Assembly: GCA_021442155.1 (NCBI GenBank) | Contig: CM038222.1 | Location: 19,478,923-19,542,922, forward strand | DNA: 64,000 nt | Direction of reading: 5' to 3' | Source: Cymbidium sinense | Lineage: Eukaryota; Streptophyta; Magnoliopsida; Asparagales; Orchidaceae | Part shown: positions 33,483 to 46,150 of the stretch, one piece after another | How the letters are laid out: each line of letters starts with the position of its first letter | Numbering within the stretch: the stretch's first letter is position 1 | Notes under the pieces: model-generated | Told to the model about the DNA's origin: nothing | Database searches by the model: none | What the model saw: the letters and a program-made list of their open reading frames with translations, nothing else | Translations under genes and position numbers: made by a program

Positions 33483-33922
33483 TTAACATTTCTTCTTTTC
33501 AATTTCATCAACCAAGTAGCACCCTAAGTTTTCTATGAGATAAATGATGACATAGATAAAAAATAAGCACCCATAGAGCAAATCAGAAACCCAAGATAAG
33601 TAGAAACATCTCTATTATAAAGACACAGTTCCATAAGTAGCAAATTAGATCACACGTTCTTCAGTTTCTCCAGTTCCCATCAGAACTACCCCTACCTCTC
33701 GAGTAGCAGGATTAGCCATTATTTCCCAGATCTCTCCAACTTCCACCTCCATGGCTATAACCTCCATCGCTCCTCTCACCACCATAACCACCACTACTCC
33801 GACCATAACCTCCACATGCACCAGCACCTTCATAACCCACCACCGCGATAACTCGCCTCTGCCACCACCAGATCTAGGCCTGCCATGATCATGTTCCTGT
33901 CGTTGAGGTTCTACCCATTCTT
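33483..33922 (-). pseudogene. GRP7/8-like 3' fragment, copy 4
   Basis: This copy keeps the family C terminus SSDGNWRN followed by TGA (stop at 33661-33663). The Gly-rich part is recognisable (SSGGYGGERSDGGYSHGGG) but frameshifts and stops break the part next to the RRM end. Its upper edge reads NGRT at CTAAGAATGGG, the same edge as copies 1, 6 and 7. The distal 20 bp or so of the UTR is deleted, so the A-run is followed directly by the ACATTTCTTC part. Confidence 0.82.
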
Positions 33923-35176
33923 AGGGTTTAGGGTTAGTTTAGGGATTAGGGTTTATGGTTAGTTTAGGGTTTATTGTATTTAGTTTAGGGTTTAGGGTTG
34001 TAAGTTTTAGGTTTACTATTTAGGGTTTAGGATTTTAGGGTTTAGGGTTTAGGGTTTAGGGTTTAGGGATTAACATTTAGGGTTTAGGGTTTAGAGTTTA
34101 GGGTTTTAGGGTTATAGGTTGTAGGTTTAGGGTCATAGGTTTAGGGTTTAGGGTTTAGCGTTAGTTTTAGGGTTTAAGGTTTATGGTTTAGGATTTAAGG
34201 TTTAGGGTTTTTTTTAAATTAAGTGTAGGTTTAGGTTTATTTATCTTATTTCTTATTTATTTGAGTTTATTTAAGTTTTTCTTTTTATTTAGGTTAATTT
34301 TTTATTTTTATTTAGTTTAGTTTATTTCTTTTAGCTTTATTTATTTTAGTATAGGTTTTTTATTTTTTTTTTTTTTTAGGTTTAGGTTTATTTTTTAGTT
34401 GTCTTATTTTTTTTTTTTTTTTTGGGTTTAGGTTTTATTTTTTTTATTTTCTAGGTTTAGGTTTTATTTTATTTTATTTTAGGTTTAGGTTTTATTTTAT
34501 TTTTTATGTTTAGGTTTTAGGTTTTATTTTAATTTTATTTTTATGTTTTATTTTTTGTTTTTAGGTTTATTTTAGTTTATTTTATTTTATTTTATTTAGG
34601 TTTAGGTTTAGGTTTAGTTTATTTTAGGTTTAGTATATTTTCATTTTGATTTAGGTTTACTTTATTTTTATTTTATTTTTTTATTTAGGTTTAAGTTTTA
34701 TTTATTTTAGGGTTTTGTTTTTTATTTTATATTTTTATTTTAGTTTAGGTTTTTGATAAACTTTAATTTTATGTTTTATTTTGTTTAGGGTTAGTTTAGG
34801 GTTTAGGGTTTAGGATTTAGGGTTAGTTTAGAGTTTAGGGTTTAGGGTTAGTTCATGGTTTTAGGTTAGTTTAGGGTTTAGGATTAGGGTTTAGGGTTTA
34901 GGGTTCAAGGTTTAGGGTTTAAAGTTGTAGGTTTTAGGGTTTAGGGTTTATGGATTTAGGATTTAAGGTTTAGGGTTTAGAGTTTAGTGTTTAGGGTTTA
35001 TATTTTAGGGTTTAGGGTTTAGGGTTTAGGGTTTATGGTTTAGTGTTTAGGGTTTAGTGTTTTTAGGGTTTAGGGTTTAGGGTTTATAGTTTAGGTTTAT
35101 GATTTAGGTTTTAGATTTAGGGTTTAAGTTTTAGTTTAGTGTTTAGAGTTTAGGATTTAGGGTTTAGGGTTTAAAG

Positions 35177-35608
35177 TTTTTTTTAATAGAGAACAAATTG
35201 ATTCAACATTTCTTCTTTCCAATTTCATCAACCAAGTAGCACCCATGTTTTCTAAGACACGCTGACATATACCAAAAATGAGCACCCATAGAGCAAATAA
35301 AAACCCAAGATAAGATGAACCATCTCTATTGTAAAGACATAGTTTCATAAGCACTAGATCGGATCGGTCATTCTTGTTTCTCGGTTCCCATCACCACCAC
35401 CCTCAGTAGCGAGATCCGCCATCATATCCCCATCTCTCCTTTGCCACCACCAGTTTGTAAGCTTCGTCCTCCTCTGCCTCAAAACCACCTCACCACCACT
35501 CCAGATCCCCCACAACTGTGATAGCTATTTGCATCCACCGCCTCCACTAGCGATTTAGAAAGTGGTTGACTGTGATGTTTATACTATCAAGGTTCTATCC
35601 ATTCTTAC
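35177..35608 (-). pseudogene. GRP7/8-like 3' fragment, copy 5
   Basis: The minus strand ends upstream at NG-stop-NLDSINITVNHF, which mirrors the conserved RRM end (…LDGRNITVNEAQS). The Gly-rich part has many small deletions and is the poorest of the larger copies. The UTR and A-run (35177-35184) are kept. Collinear with copy 7 in unit 2. Confidence 0.78.
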
Positions 35609-38600
35609 GGTTTATTATTTAGGGTTTTAGCATTTAGGGTTTAGGGTTTAGGGTTTAGGGTTAGGGTTAGGGTTTAGGGTTTAGGGTTGTAGGTTTAAGG
35701 TTTAGGGTTAGTTTTATGGTTTAGGATTTAGGGTTTATGGTTTAGGATTTAGGATTTAGTTTTTTTTTTTTTAAGTAAACCTGTAGGTTTAGGTTTATTT
35801 ATTTAGTTTATTTTTTTATTTATTTTGAGTTTATTTTATTTTATTTTTTTATTTAGGTATATTTTTTTTTTTATTTAGTTTAATTTATTCATTTTGGTTT
35901 TTTCATTTCAGTTTATTTTTTTATTTTTATTTATTTTTTATGTTTTAGTTTATTTTATAGTTGAGTTTTATTTTAATTTATTTTTTAGGTTTAGATTTTA
36001 TTTTTTACTTTTAGCTTTAGGTTTAGGTTTTTTACTTTTAGCTATAGGTTTAGGTTTTTTTTTAGGTTTATGTTCTATGTTTTTATTTTAGGTTTATTTT
36101 TAGTTTTTATTTTTCAGTTTATGCTTAGCTTAATTTTTAGTTGAGTTTTATATTTATTTTATATTTTAGGTTTAGGTTTAACTTTTATTTTTAGGTTTTT
36201 ATTTTATTTTTTTAGGTTTTGGTTTTAAGTTTTTATTTTACGTTTATTTTAGGTTTTATTTTCTAATTTAGGATTAGGTTTATTTTATTTATTAGGTTTA
36301 GGTTTAACTTTTATTTTTAGGTTTTTATTTTATTTTTTTAGGTTTATTTTTTAGGTTTTTATTTTACATTTATTTTAGGTTTATTTTTTAATTTATGATT
36401 AGTTTTTTTAGTTTATTTTATTTTATTTAGTTTAGGTTTAGGTTTATGTTTTATTTATTTTAGTTTAGGTTTAGGTTTATTTTATGTTATTTATTTTATT
36501 TTTATTTTAGATTTAGGTTTTTTTTTACTTTAGGGTTTAGATTTTATTTTTTATTTGTTCTTAGGTTTTATTTTTAGGTTTAGGTTTTTATTTAATTTTT
36601 TATTTTCTTTTATTTTAGTTTTATTTTATTTTTAGTTTTTATTTTATTTTATTTTTAGTTTAGTTTAGGTTTTATTTCTTTATTTTAGTTTTTAATTTTT
36701 TTAATTTTTTTTTATATTTAGGTTTATTTTAGGTTTTTTTTATTTTATTTTATTTTATTTAGATGATTTTTTTTATTTATTTTTTTTAAATATTTAGTTT
36801 ATGTTTTTATTTTATTTATTTTATTTTATTTTATTTTATTTATTTTTATTTTATTTTTTTAGCTTTATTTAGTTTAGGTTTAGGTTTTTATGTTTGAGGG
36901 TAGGTTTAGGGTTTAGGGTTGGGTTTATGTTGGTTTAGGTTTGGGGTTTGGGTTAGGTAGGTTTTAGGGTTTAGGTTTTAGTTTAGGGATTAGTTTAGCG
37001 CATAGTTATAAGTTTTAAGGTTTAGTGTTTAGGGTTTAGGTTTGGTTTATAGTTTATGGTTTTAGGGTTTTAGGGTTTAGGGTTTAGGTTTATTTAGTGT
37101 TAGTTTAGGGTTTATTTGGGTTTAGGTTTTAGGTTTAGGTTTAGGGTTTAGGGTTTAGGTTTAGTTTTTTTAGGTTTAAGTTTTAGTTTAGGTTTAGTGT
37201 TTAATTTAGTTTAGGGTTTATGATTTATGGTTTATAATATTAGGGTTTATGATTTTGGGTTTTGGGTTTAGGGTTTAGGGTTTAGGGCTTAGGGCTTAGG
37301 GTTTTAGGGTTTAGGGTTGTAGGTTTTGGGTTTAGAGTTTTAGGATTTAGGGATTAGGGTTAAGGTTTTAAAAAAATTAGTAAGTTTAGGCTTGTTTAGT
37401 TTATTTTGATTTAGGTTTATTTTATTTTTATTTAGTTTATTTATTTTAGGTTTATTTATTTTAATTTAGGATTTTTTTTTTAGTTTGATTTTTTAGGTTT
37501 AGTTTATTTTTAGTAAATTTTATTTTTATTTTATTTATGGTTTAGATTTTATTTTCTTTTTTTAGGTTTAGATTTAGGTTTTTATTTTATTTTTTTAGGT
37601 TTAGGTTTTATTTTTAAGTTTTATTTTTAGTTTAAGTTTAGGTTTAGGTTTATTTTTATTTTATTTTAGGTTAAGGTTTAGGTTTTATTTATTTAGTTTT
37701 TATTTTATTTTATTTTATTCTTAGGTTTATTTTATTTTTTTTAGTTTAGGTTTTTATTTATTTTATTTTAGTTTATTTTTATTAGATTATTTTATTTTAT
37801 TTTTAGGTTTAGGTTTAGGTTTTAATTTAGGTTTTAATTTAATTTAATTTCTTTTATTTAGGTGTAGATTTTTAATTTATATTATTTTTATGTTTTATTT
37901 AGTTTAGGTTTAGGTCTTTAGGTTATTATGGTTTAGGGTTTAGGATTTAGGGTTTAGGGTTTAGTGATTAGGGTTTAGGGTTTTAGGGATTAGGGTTTTA
38001 GGAGCTTTAAGGGGTTTAAGTTTAGGTTTATCTTTAGGCAGGTTTAGGGTTTTAGGTTATTTGAAGGTTTAGGGATTAAGATTTTAGGGTTTAAGTTTAG
38101 GGTTAGGTTTAGTTGGTTTAGGGTTTTGGGTTTAATTAGATTGCTTTATGGTTTAAGGTTTTAGGTTTAAGGTTGTTTAAGCTTTAGGGTTTTAGGTTTT
38201 AGGTTTGGGTTTATGTTTAGGTTTAGGGTTTAGGTTTATTTAATTTAGGTTTAGAGTTTAGATTAATTAGGTTTAGGTTTAATGTTTAGGTTTAGGTTTT
38301 AAGTTTAGGTTAGGGTTTTAGGGTTTAGGTTTAAGTTTAGGGTTTAAGTTTGTTTAGTTTAGGTTTAGGTTTTAGGTTTATTTGATGGTTTAGGTTTAGT
38401 TTAGTTTTAGGGTTTATTTAGGGTTTAGGTTTAGGAGTTTAGGTTAGTTAGGAGTGGGTTTAGGGTTTAGGGTTTAGGGTTTTAGGGTTTAAGGTTTAGG
38501 TTTAGGGTTTAGGCATTAAGGTTTTAAGGTTTTAGGGTTTATGTGTTAGTGCTTAAGGTAGTATGTTTAGGGTTTAAGGTTATTTTTAGGGTTTAGTGAG

Positions 38601-41600
38601 AGGGTGTTTTTTATTTTTTAATTAACTAAACTCATAGGTTTAAGTTTATTTTGTTTATTTTATTATTTATTTTAATTTAGGTGTATTTTTATTTTTATTT
38701 AGTTTATTTATTTTAGGTTTATTTACTTTAGTTTAGTTTTTTTATTTTAGTTTATTTTTTTGGTTTAGGTTTAGGTTTAGGATTCTTTTTCAGGTTAGTT
38801 TTATTTATATTTTACTTTTTAGGTTTAGGTTTTATTTTTTATTTTTAGGTTTAGGTTTTTATTTATTTTTTTAGGTTTAGGTTTTAGGTTTTTAATTTAA
38901 ATTTACTTTTATGCTTTATTTTTTAGTTTAGGTTTAGGTTTATTTTTAGTTTAGTTTAATTTGTTTAGTTTAGGTTTATGTTTAGGTTTAGTTTATTTTA
39001 AGTTTATGTTTTATTTATTTTAGTTTAGTTTATTTTAGTTCAGGTTTAAGTTTATTTTATTTTGTTTTTTTTTTTTTATTTTAGGTTTAGGCTTTTCTTT
39101 AGTTTAGGGTTTAGGTTTTATTTTTTTTATTTTTAGCTTTATTTTTTAGGTTTAGGATTATATTTAGTTTATATTTTATTTTATTTTATTTTTAGTTTTA
39201 TTTTATTTATGTTTTTTATTTAGTTTATTTTATTTTTTTTAATTTAGTCTAGTTTTATTTATTTATTTTAATTTGTTTTTATTAGTTTATTTTATTTTAT
39301 TTTAGGTTTAGGTTTAGATTTTTGTTTAAGTTTTATTTTATTTTATTTTTTATTTATTTAGATTTAGATTTTATAATTATTTTATTTAGTTTTATTTACT
39401 TTAAGTTTAGGTTTTTAGGTTTTATGGTTTAGTGTTTAAGGTTTAGGGTTTAGGGTTTTAGGATTGAGGATTTTAGGGTTTAAGTTTTAGGGTTTAGGGT
39501 TAGGTTAGGGTTTAACATTTAGTGTTTAGGGTTTAGGGTTTAGGGTTTATGGTTTCAGGTTTAGGGTTAGTTTAGGGTTTAGGGTTTAAGGTTTAGGCTT
39601 TAGCTTTAGGTTTAGTTTTATTAGTGTTTTATTTAGGGGTTTAGTTAGGGTTTTATAGTATAGGTTTAGTTAGTTTGTTTAGGGTTTAGGGTTTTGGATT
39701 AGGTTTAAGGTTTAGGATTAAGGTTTAAGTTTGGGTTATTTTAGGAGTTTAGGTTTAGGAGTTTAATTTAAGTTTAAGTTTAGGTTTAGGGTTTAAGTTT
39801 AGTTTAGAGGTTTAATATTTATTTAGTTTAGGGTTTAGTTTAGGTTTCTGATTTAAGTTTAGGTTTAGGTTTAGAGTTTAAGCTGGTTTAGGTTTAAGGG
39901 GTTTAGTTTAGGGCTAATTTTAGGGTTTAAAGTTTGGTTTTAGGGTTTAGGGTTTAGGGTTTTAGTTTAGGTTTTAGGGTTTAGGGTTTAGTTTATTTTG
40001 GGTTTAATGTTTAGGGTTTAGGGTAGTAGGTTTAGGGTTTAGATTTGAGTGTTTAGTATTAGTTTTAGGGTTTACGGTTTAGGGTTAGGGTTTTTTAATT
40101 AATTAATTTTTTTTAATTATGTAAACTAGTTGGTTTAAGTATAATTAGTTTATTTTATTTTATATTTTGATTTAGGTTTATTTTTAATTTTATTTAGTTT
40201 AGTTTATTTATTTTAGTTTAGGTTTTTTATTTTATTTTTTATAGGTTTAGGTCTAGGTTTATATTTATTTTTTTAGTATTATTTTTATTATATTTTTTAG
40301 GTTTAGGTTTTATTTTTTATGTTTAGGTTTATGTTTAGGTTTTTATTTAATTTTTCTAGGTTTAGGTGTTAGGTTTTTATTTTAGGTTTATTTTTTGGTT
40401 TTATTTTTTTATTTAGGTTTAGGTTTATTTTTCATTTATTTTATTTTATTTAGTTTAGGTTTAGGTTTTGGTTTTATTTATTTAGTTTAATTTATTTTAG
40501 TGTAGGTTTAGGTTTATTTTATCTTTATTTTAGGTTTAGTTTTTATTTTTTATTTATTTTTAGGTTTTATTTTTAGGTTTATTATTTAGGTTTACGTTTT
40601 AATTTATCTTTTATTTTATTTTTATTTTAGGTTTAATTTTTATTTGGTTTATGTTTTTTTTGTTCATTTTAGATTTTTATTTACTTTATTTTAGTTTAGC
40701 TTTTATTTTTTATTTTATTTTTTTAGGATTAGATTTAGTTTAGGTTTAAGTTTAGGTTTTAGTTTATGTTTTTATTCTATTTAATTTTTATATTATATTT
40801 TGGTTTAGGTTTTTTTATTTATTTCATTTGTAGGTTTCATTTAGTTTAGGTTTAGGTTTTTAGCTTTTTAGGGTTTAGGTTTAGGGTTTATGGTTTAGGG
40901 TTTAGGGTTTAGGGTTTGTTTAGGGTTTAGGGTTTAGGATTTGGGGTTTACGGTTTAGATTTTGGGGATTTTTTTTTTTGGGTTTAGGGTTTAGGTTTTA
41001 GGGTTTTAAGGTTTAGGGTTTTGTGTTTAGGGTTTAGGGTTTAGGGTTTAGGGTTTAGGATTTAGGTTTAATGTTCAGGTTGTAGTTTAGGGCTTAAGGT
41101 TTTTGGTTTAGGGTTTAGTGTTAAGGTTTAGGTTTTCTATTTTTGTTTATTTTTTAGGATTAGGTTTAGGTTTATGTTTATTTTTTAGTTTAGTTTTATT
41201 TTTATTTTATTATTTAGGTTTAGGTTTAGTTTTTTAATTTTATTTTTTTAGGTTTAGGTTAAGGTTTTATTTTTTAGTTTATGTTTAGGTTAATTTTTAG
41301 ATTATTTTATTTTATTTAGTTTAGTGTTTAGGTTTAGGTTTAGTTTATTTTAGGTTTAGGTTTAGGTTTTATTTATTTTACTTTAGGTTTAGGTTTATTT
41401 TCTATTTTATATTTTATATTTATTTTAAGTTAAGGTTTTTTCTTAGTTTAGGGTTTAGGTTTTATTTTTTATTTATTTTTAGAATTTATTTTTAGGTTGA
41501 TTTTTTAGCTTTAGGTTTTTATTTAGTTTTTATTTTAGGTTTATTTTAGGTTTATTTTATTTTTATTTTACGTTTAGTTTTTATTTTATATTAGTTTTTT

Positions 41601-43549
41601 ATTCTTAAGTTTAATTTACTTTTTAGTTTACTTTAGGTTTTTATTTATTTTATTTTAATTTATTTTTATTATTTTATTTTATTTTCTTTTTAGGTTAAGG
41701 TTCAGGTTTTAGTGTAGTGTTATTTTATTTAGGTTTAGGTTTTTTTTATTTATGTTATTTTTAGGTTTTATTTAGTTTAGGTTTTAGTTTTCAAGTTTTT
41801 AGGGTTTGGGGTTTAGGCTTTAGGCTTTAGGCTTTAGGTTTTAGCATTTAGGTTTTTAGGGTTTAGTGTTTAGTGTTTAGGGTTAGCAAAGGGTTTAATT
41901 TAATTTAGGGTTTAGTGTTTAAGGTTTAGGGCTTAGGCTTTAGGGTTTATGATTTTTAGGGTTTAGGTTTTAGGGTTTAGGATTAGTTTAGGCTTTAGTG
42001 TTTAGGGTTCTATGATTTAGGGTTTAGGGTTTCGGGTTTAGGGTTAGGATTAGGGTTTAGGGTTTAGGGTTTAGGGTTTAGGGTTATGATTTATGGTTTA
42101 GGGTTTAGGGTTTAGAGTTTAGTAGTTTTTTTGTTTAGGGTTTAGGTTTATGTTTTATTTCTTTTACTTTAGGTTTAGGTTTATTTTATATTTTATATTT
42201 TATGTTTATTTTAGGTTTAGGTTTTTTCTTAGTTTAGGGTTTAGGTTTTATTTATTATGTATTTAGGATTTATTTTTGTTTATTTTTTTAGCTTTAGATT
42301 TTTATTTAGTTTTTATTTTATTTTATTTTAAGTTTATTTTAGGTTTATTTTATTTTTATCTTATGTTTAGTCTTTATTTTATTTAGGCTTTTTATTCTTA
42401 GGTTTATTTTATTTTTTAGTTTAGTTTAAGTTTTTTATTTATTTTATTTTAGTTTATTTTTATTAGTTTATTTTATTTCTTTTTTAGGTTTAGGTTTAGG
42501 TTTTAGTGTAGTTTTTTTATTCAAGTTTAGGCTTTTTTATTTATGTTATTTTTAGGTTTTATTTAGTTTAGGTTTCAGTTTTTAGGTTTTTAAGGTTTAG
42601 GGTTTCTAGTTTAGGCTTTATGCTTTATGCTTTAGTGTTTTGGTTTTAGGGTTTAGGGTTTAGGGTTTAGGGTTTAGGGATAGCTTAGTCTTTAGGGTTA
42701 GTTTAGGGTTTAGGGTTTAGGGTTTAGGCTCAGGTTTAAGTTTAGGTTTTTTAGGTTTAGGGTTAATTTAGGTTTAGGGTTCTCTGTTTAGGTTTAGGTT
42801 TAAGGTTAGGGATAAGTTTAGGTTTAGGGTTTAGGTTTAAGGTTTAGGGGTTTAGGGTTTAGGGATTAAGTTTAGGGTTTAGTATTTTTAATTGTTTAGG
42901 GTTTAGGGTTTTGGGTTTAAATTTTATGGTTTAAGGTTTTAGGGTTTAGTATTTAGGGTTGTAGGTTTAGGGTTTTGAGTTTAGGGTTCAGGGTTAGTTT
43001 TAGTGTTTAGATTTTCGAGTTAAGGTTTTTTATTTTTAATTTATTTATTTAAGTTTAGAGTTTAGGTTTAGGCTTATTTAGTTTGTTTCTTATTTATTTT
43101 AGTTTATTTTATTTTTTATTTTGATTTAGGTTTATAGTTTAGTTCAATTTTTTATTTATTTTATTTTTGTTTAGTTTATATTTTTTTAGTTTATTTTATT
43201 TTTAGGTTTAGGTTTAGGTTTTAGTTTAGTTTTTTATTTTATTTAATTTTTTAATTTTATTTAGGTTTAGGTTTATTTATTTATTTTATTTTTAAGATTT
43301 ATTTAGTATAGGTTTAGGTTTTTATGTTTTTAGGGTTTACGATTTAGGTTTTAGGGTTTAGGGTTTTAGGGATTAGTGTTTAGGGTTAGGGTTTATGGTT
43401 TAGGTTTAGAGTTTAGAGTTTAGGGTAGGCTTTAGGTTTTTGTGTTTCTAGTTTAAGGCTTTTAGGGTTTAGAGTTTAGGGTTTAAAGTTTAGGGTTTAG
43501 GTTTTAGGTTTAGGGTTCGAGTTTTAGTTTAGGTTTTAAGGCTTTTTGG

Positions 43550-43620
43550 TTTTTTTTAATAGAGAGCAAATTCAAATTCAACATTTCTTCTTTTTAATTT
43601 CATCAATCAAGTAACAAACT
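43550..43620 (-). pseudogene. GRP 3' UTR remnant at the junction between macro-units
   Basis: About 60 bp of the distal 3' UTR with its A-run (T-run 43550-43557 on the plus strand), cut off at 43620 where unrelated sequence begins. Confidence 0.65.
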
Positions 43621-43769
43621 GGGGAAGTGAGGTAATCAATTGACCTCCTTGGGGCTACCTAAAGCCGTGTGTTCTGGGGATATCCAGACTATGTACCCAT
43701 TAAAATGCAATCTTATATAAGTCAACCCATGAATAGAGGAAAGTGAACTCAACATTCATACACTTTAGC
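43621..43769. other. Junction sequence between macro-units, no gene
   Basis: About 150 bp that is not telomere-like and is missing at the start of unit 1. It contains a TATA-like palindrome CTTATATAAG at about 43712. It may be the true beginning of the LTR-like part, lost from unit 1. No terminal motif proves this. Confidence 0.4.
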
Positions 43770-46150
43770 TATAACCACATGCATTTCTTATGTATTTAAA
43801 ACCAGCATCATAACACATTAGTATTCATTTATAAGCATTTGAAAAATACATTTAAATTTAATAGTGATATTAGCCATGCATATATTAAATTAAATCAACA
43901 CATGCAAGCTTACATAAAGGAAATCCATTTTATTTTACTTTATTTTGAAAAGATGGAATTCAAATGACATACCAAATTTAACATGATTGGAAAGAGGACA
44001 ACCAAATATAAGCATGTGATTCATTCAACCAAACTAGTTCTTAAGGACAATCAAATCAAATAAGATTATTTAAAGCAATCCAAAGCTTCTTTATTAATTA
44101 AGTTTTGAATTTTATTTGATTTAAAGAAGATAAGAAAAATCATCACTTGTTGTTTTAAACCCATTCCCACATTAGTGATTTGATTTTACTTTAAGAAATG
44201 TAATTAAGTTGATTTTATGGGATAATTAAGTTGAACCCTTAATTAGATGAATTAATTACCCTTACTAATGTCACCTTAAAGTAATTAACTAAATAATTAT
44301 GAGCCAACATGATATGCATGGAAAATAAACTTGCAATGATCGTAGGAAATAAAAGGGGCATAATGCAATTAGCTCATGATTAATAGTTAATTAGATTAAA
44401 AGACTTAATTAATTACTCTTATGGTTTTCTCACACATGTAGACTAACCATAATTTCATTAAACTCTTTTAGGTTATTAAACAACTAAAGATCTACTCCAT
44501 GATTTAATTAATAAGTTACGATGTGATTATGATTTCAATTTGATTAAGTGATTTAATTAATTAGTTAAATCTTAGTAGGTTTCATTTTTAAAAGGGTGAA
44601 ATGAACTTAGGGAAAGGGGCTCCAACCATATTCTTTAGTTCACTTGTTGAACAATGATTAATAAAATTAATTAACTAATTTGTTACTTGTGGGATTAATT
44701 AATCATTAACTAACTTAAAAGAGTAATTAAGATTTAATTAGTCAATTTTTTTAATTAAGTGAGCAAAAAATCCCAAGAAAATCATGGGAGGCAGAGGTCA
44801 TCCCATTAAATTAACCCATAAAATTTAGGATTAATTGCTCAAGTAATTAAAAAGTACTTAAGCTAATTAATTTTGTAATTAAACTTTAATTACTATTCAA
44901 AATAAGTTAAGATCATTTTCAATTAATTCTCCTCTGAAATACCTTTAAAATGAGTATTTATTTGCATTTTTTTATTTCTCTATGATTTTTTATAATATTT
45001 AGAAGTTTCAATCATTAAAAATGATTAATTAAGCCTAATTAAAGCGTAATCCTATTGGCATCATGTGGCACACTTATGCGATGTACTTTTATTGGCTTCT
45101 TGAAACTTATCATGGCTGTATGTGGTTGACTCACTCTCATCCGTCCACCATCCAATTTAGATCGGATGGCTATTAATCCCAAATTAATATAATTGATCGA
45201 TCTAGCGATCTAATCACAATCTTACATGCGAATGGACGGTGATCAAACATCACTGAGGAGAGGATGGAGTGCTCACTTTATGCGAGCTTACTCGAGCTTA
45301 GATCAACTCAAAAAGGATCCCACACCTTCATGACATCGATCGAAGGGGATCAAACGGTCAAGATCACATAGGATGCAAGCTTTCTTCAAAAAGCTCCAAC
45401 CCATTTTTGCCTAAGGATCGATTATAGAAGCATACCTCGTCGGAGCTTAAGACTAGTGGCTCGAACAATTGAGGAAGCTTCATCTAGTGGAGAGGAATCT
45501 CTATCAAGTAGTAATTGGATCAATTCCTCAATGTTCACTCAGAAGGCCTAGAACCGATGATTTGCAACTTAGCTTTGATCAAAGTCCCACCTCCGGTGCT
45601 CGGGAAGCTTGGGAGATGATACTTTCTTACTTGACAAGGCCTAGGGGAGGTGTGTGCAAAGTTAATTTAAGTTTGATGGAGAAATGGGGAAGTTTGGTCA
45701 AAAATGGGAGTGTCTTATTTTGTGATAGACAAGAGTGGCATTTTTGATGAGAAGCTTGGGAGCTTAATGGCTCCAATGGCTCATTGGGTAGCTAGGCTCT
45801 CATGAATGATTTTTGTGTGTGTTTGAGTGGAAACAAGTGGGGTGTACCCTCCCCTTCATCTTGATCAGATGTTGGGATTAGGTTTGGCTTCCAGGGGTCA
45901 TCTGACCATCTCAAGGAGTTGTGGGTGGGAGGGAGGAGGTGAGTTGGCTCAGCTTGGTTGGTTAAAGGTGTGGAGGTGGCTTCCATGGAGGAATCATGGA
46001 TGTCCTATGGGTTTCAAATGCTCCAATGGGAGGCTGAGGTGATTTCACCACCCATGGGTCATGGCACCCAAACCACCCTTTCGGTTGGGGTGTCCAGGTG
46101 CCTAGGTGGACCATTGGGAGAGTACCAAGTGGCCAAGGAATGGTAATGAC
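43770..46150 (+). mobile_element. LTR-like region, unit 2, copy X (before the gap)
   Basis: 43770-45060 matches 20530-21800. 45060-46150 is GC-richer, and an open frame of about 90 codons at 45469-45747 has no recognisable family. The same stretch occurs in diverged form at 46903-48130. No gene supported. Confidence 0.6.

Larger units (their letters stand above)
31546..43549. repeat. Degenerate telomere-like array, block 3 (unit 1)
   Basis: Heptamer-rich stretches at about 31680-32035, 32995-33480, 33925-34210, 34780-35175, 35610-35765, 36895-37365, 37920-38605, 39415-40105, 40855-41130, 41795-42135, 42590-43025 and 43320-43549 alternate with G-poor TTTATTTTAGG stretches (for example 34220-34775, 35775-36890, 37380-37915, 38625-39415, 40115-40850, 41140-41790). 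A few TTAGGG hexamers occur near 35660. Embedded are GRP fragments, an inverted tract and a recurrent segment of about 120 bp. No functional gene seen. Confidence 0.92.
20526..43769. repeat. Composite macro-unit 1 (about 23 kb): LTR-like, gypsy pol, 3' repeats, AT satellite, telomere-like array with GRP fragments
   Basis: The order of parts in this interval is repeated from 43770 to the window end. Matching anchors: 20530/43771, 25079/51072, 28620/54480, 31564/57372, 33661/59391, 35372/61140. The offset is 23.2 kb at the first anchor and 25.7-26.0 kb at the others. The difference is explained by an extra copy of about 1.95 kb in unit 2 and a loss of about 0.8 kb in unit 1. I see no gene outside the pseudogenes listed. 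Confidence 0.85.

Noticed and set aside
35894..36091. Phe/Leu-rich open frame that looks like a membrane segment
   Set aside because: Translation of the TTTATTTT-type repeat; such hydrophobic frames are expected there by composition.
43712..43721. CTTATATAAG as a promoter TATA box
   Set aside because: A single TATA-like palindrome in AT-rich DNA, without LTR boundaries or a transcript, is not enough.
45469..45747. Open frame of about 90 codons, plus strand
   Set aside because: No family features and the paralogous stretch after the gap (47440-47700) does not keep the frame open, so conservation as protein is not supported.
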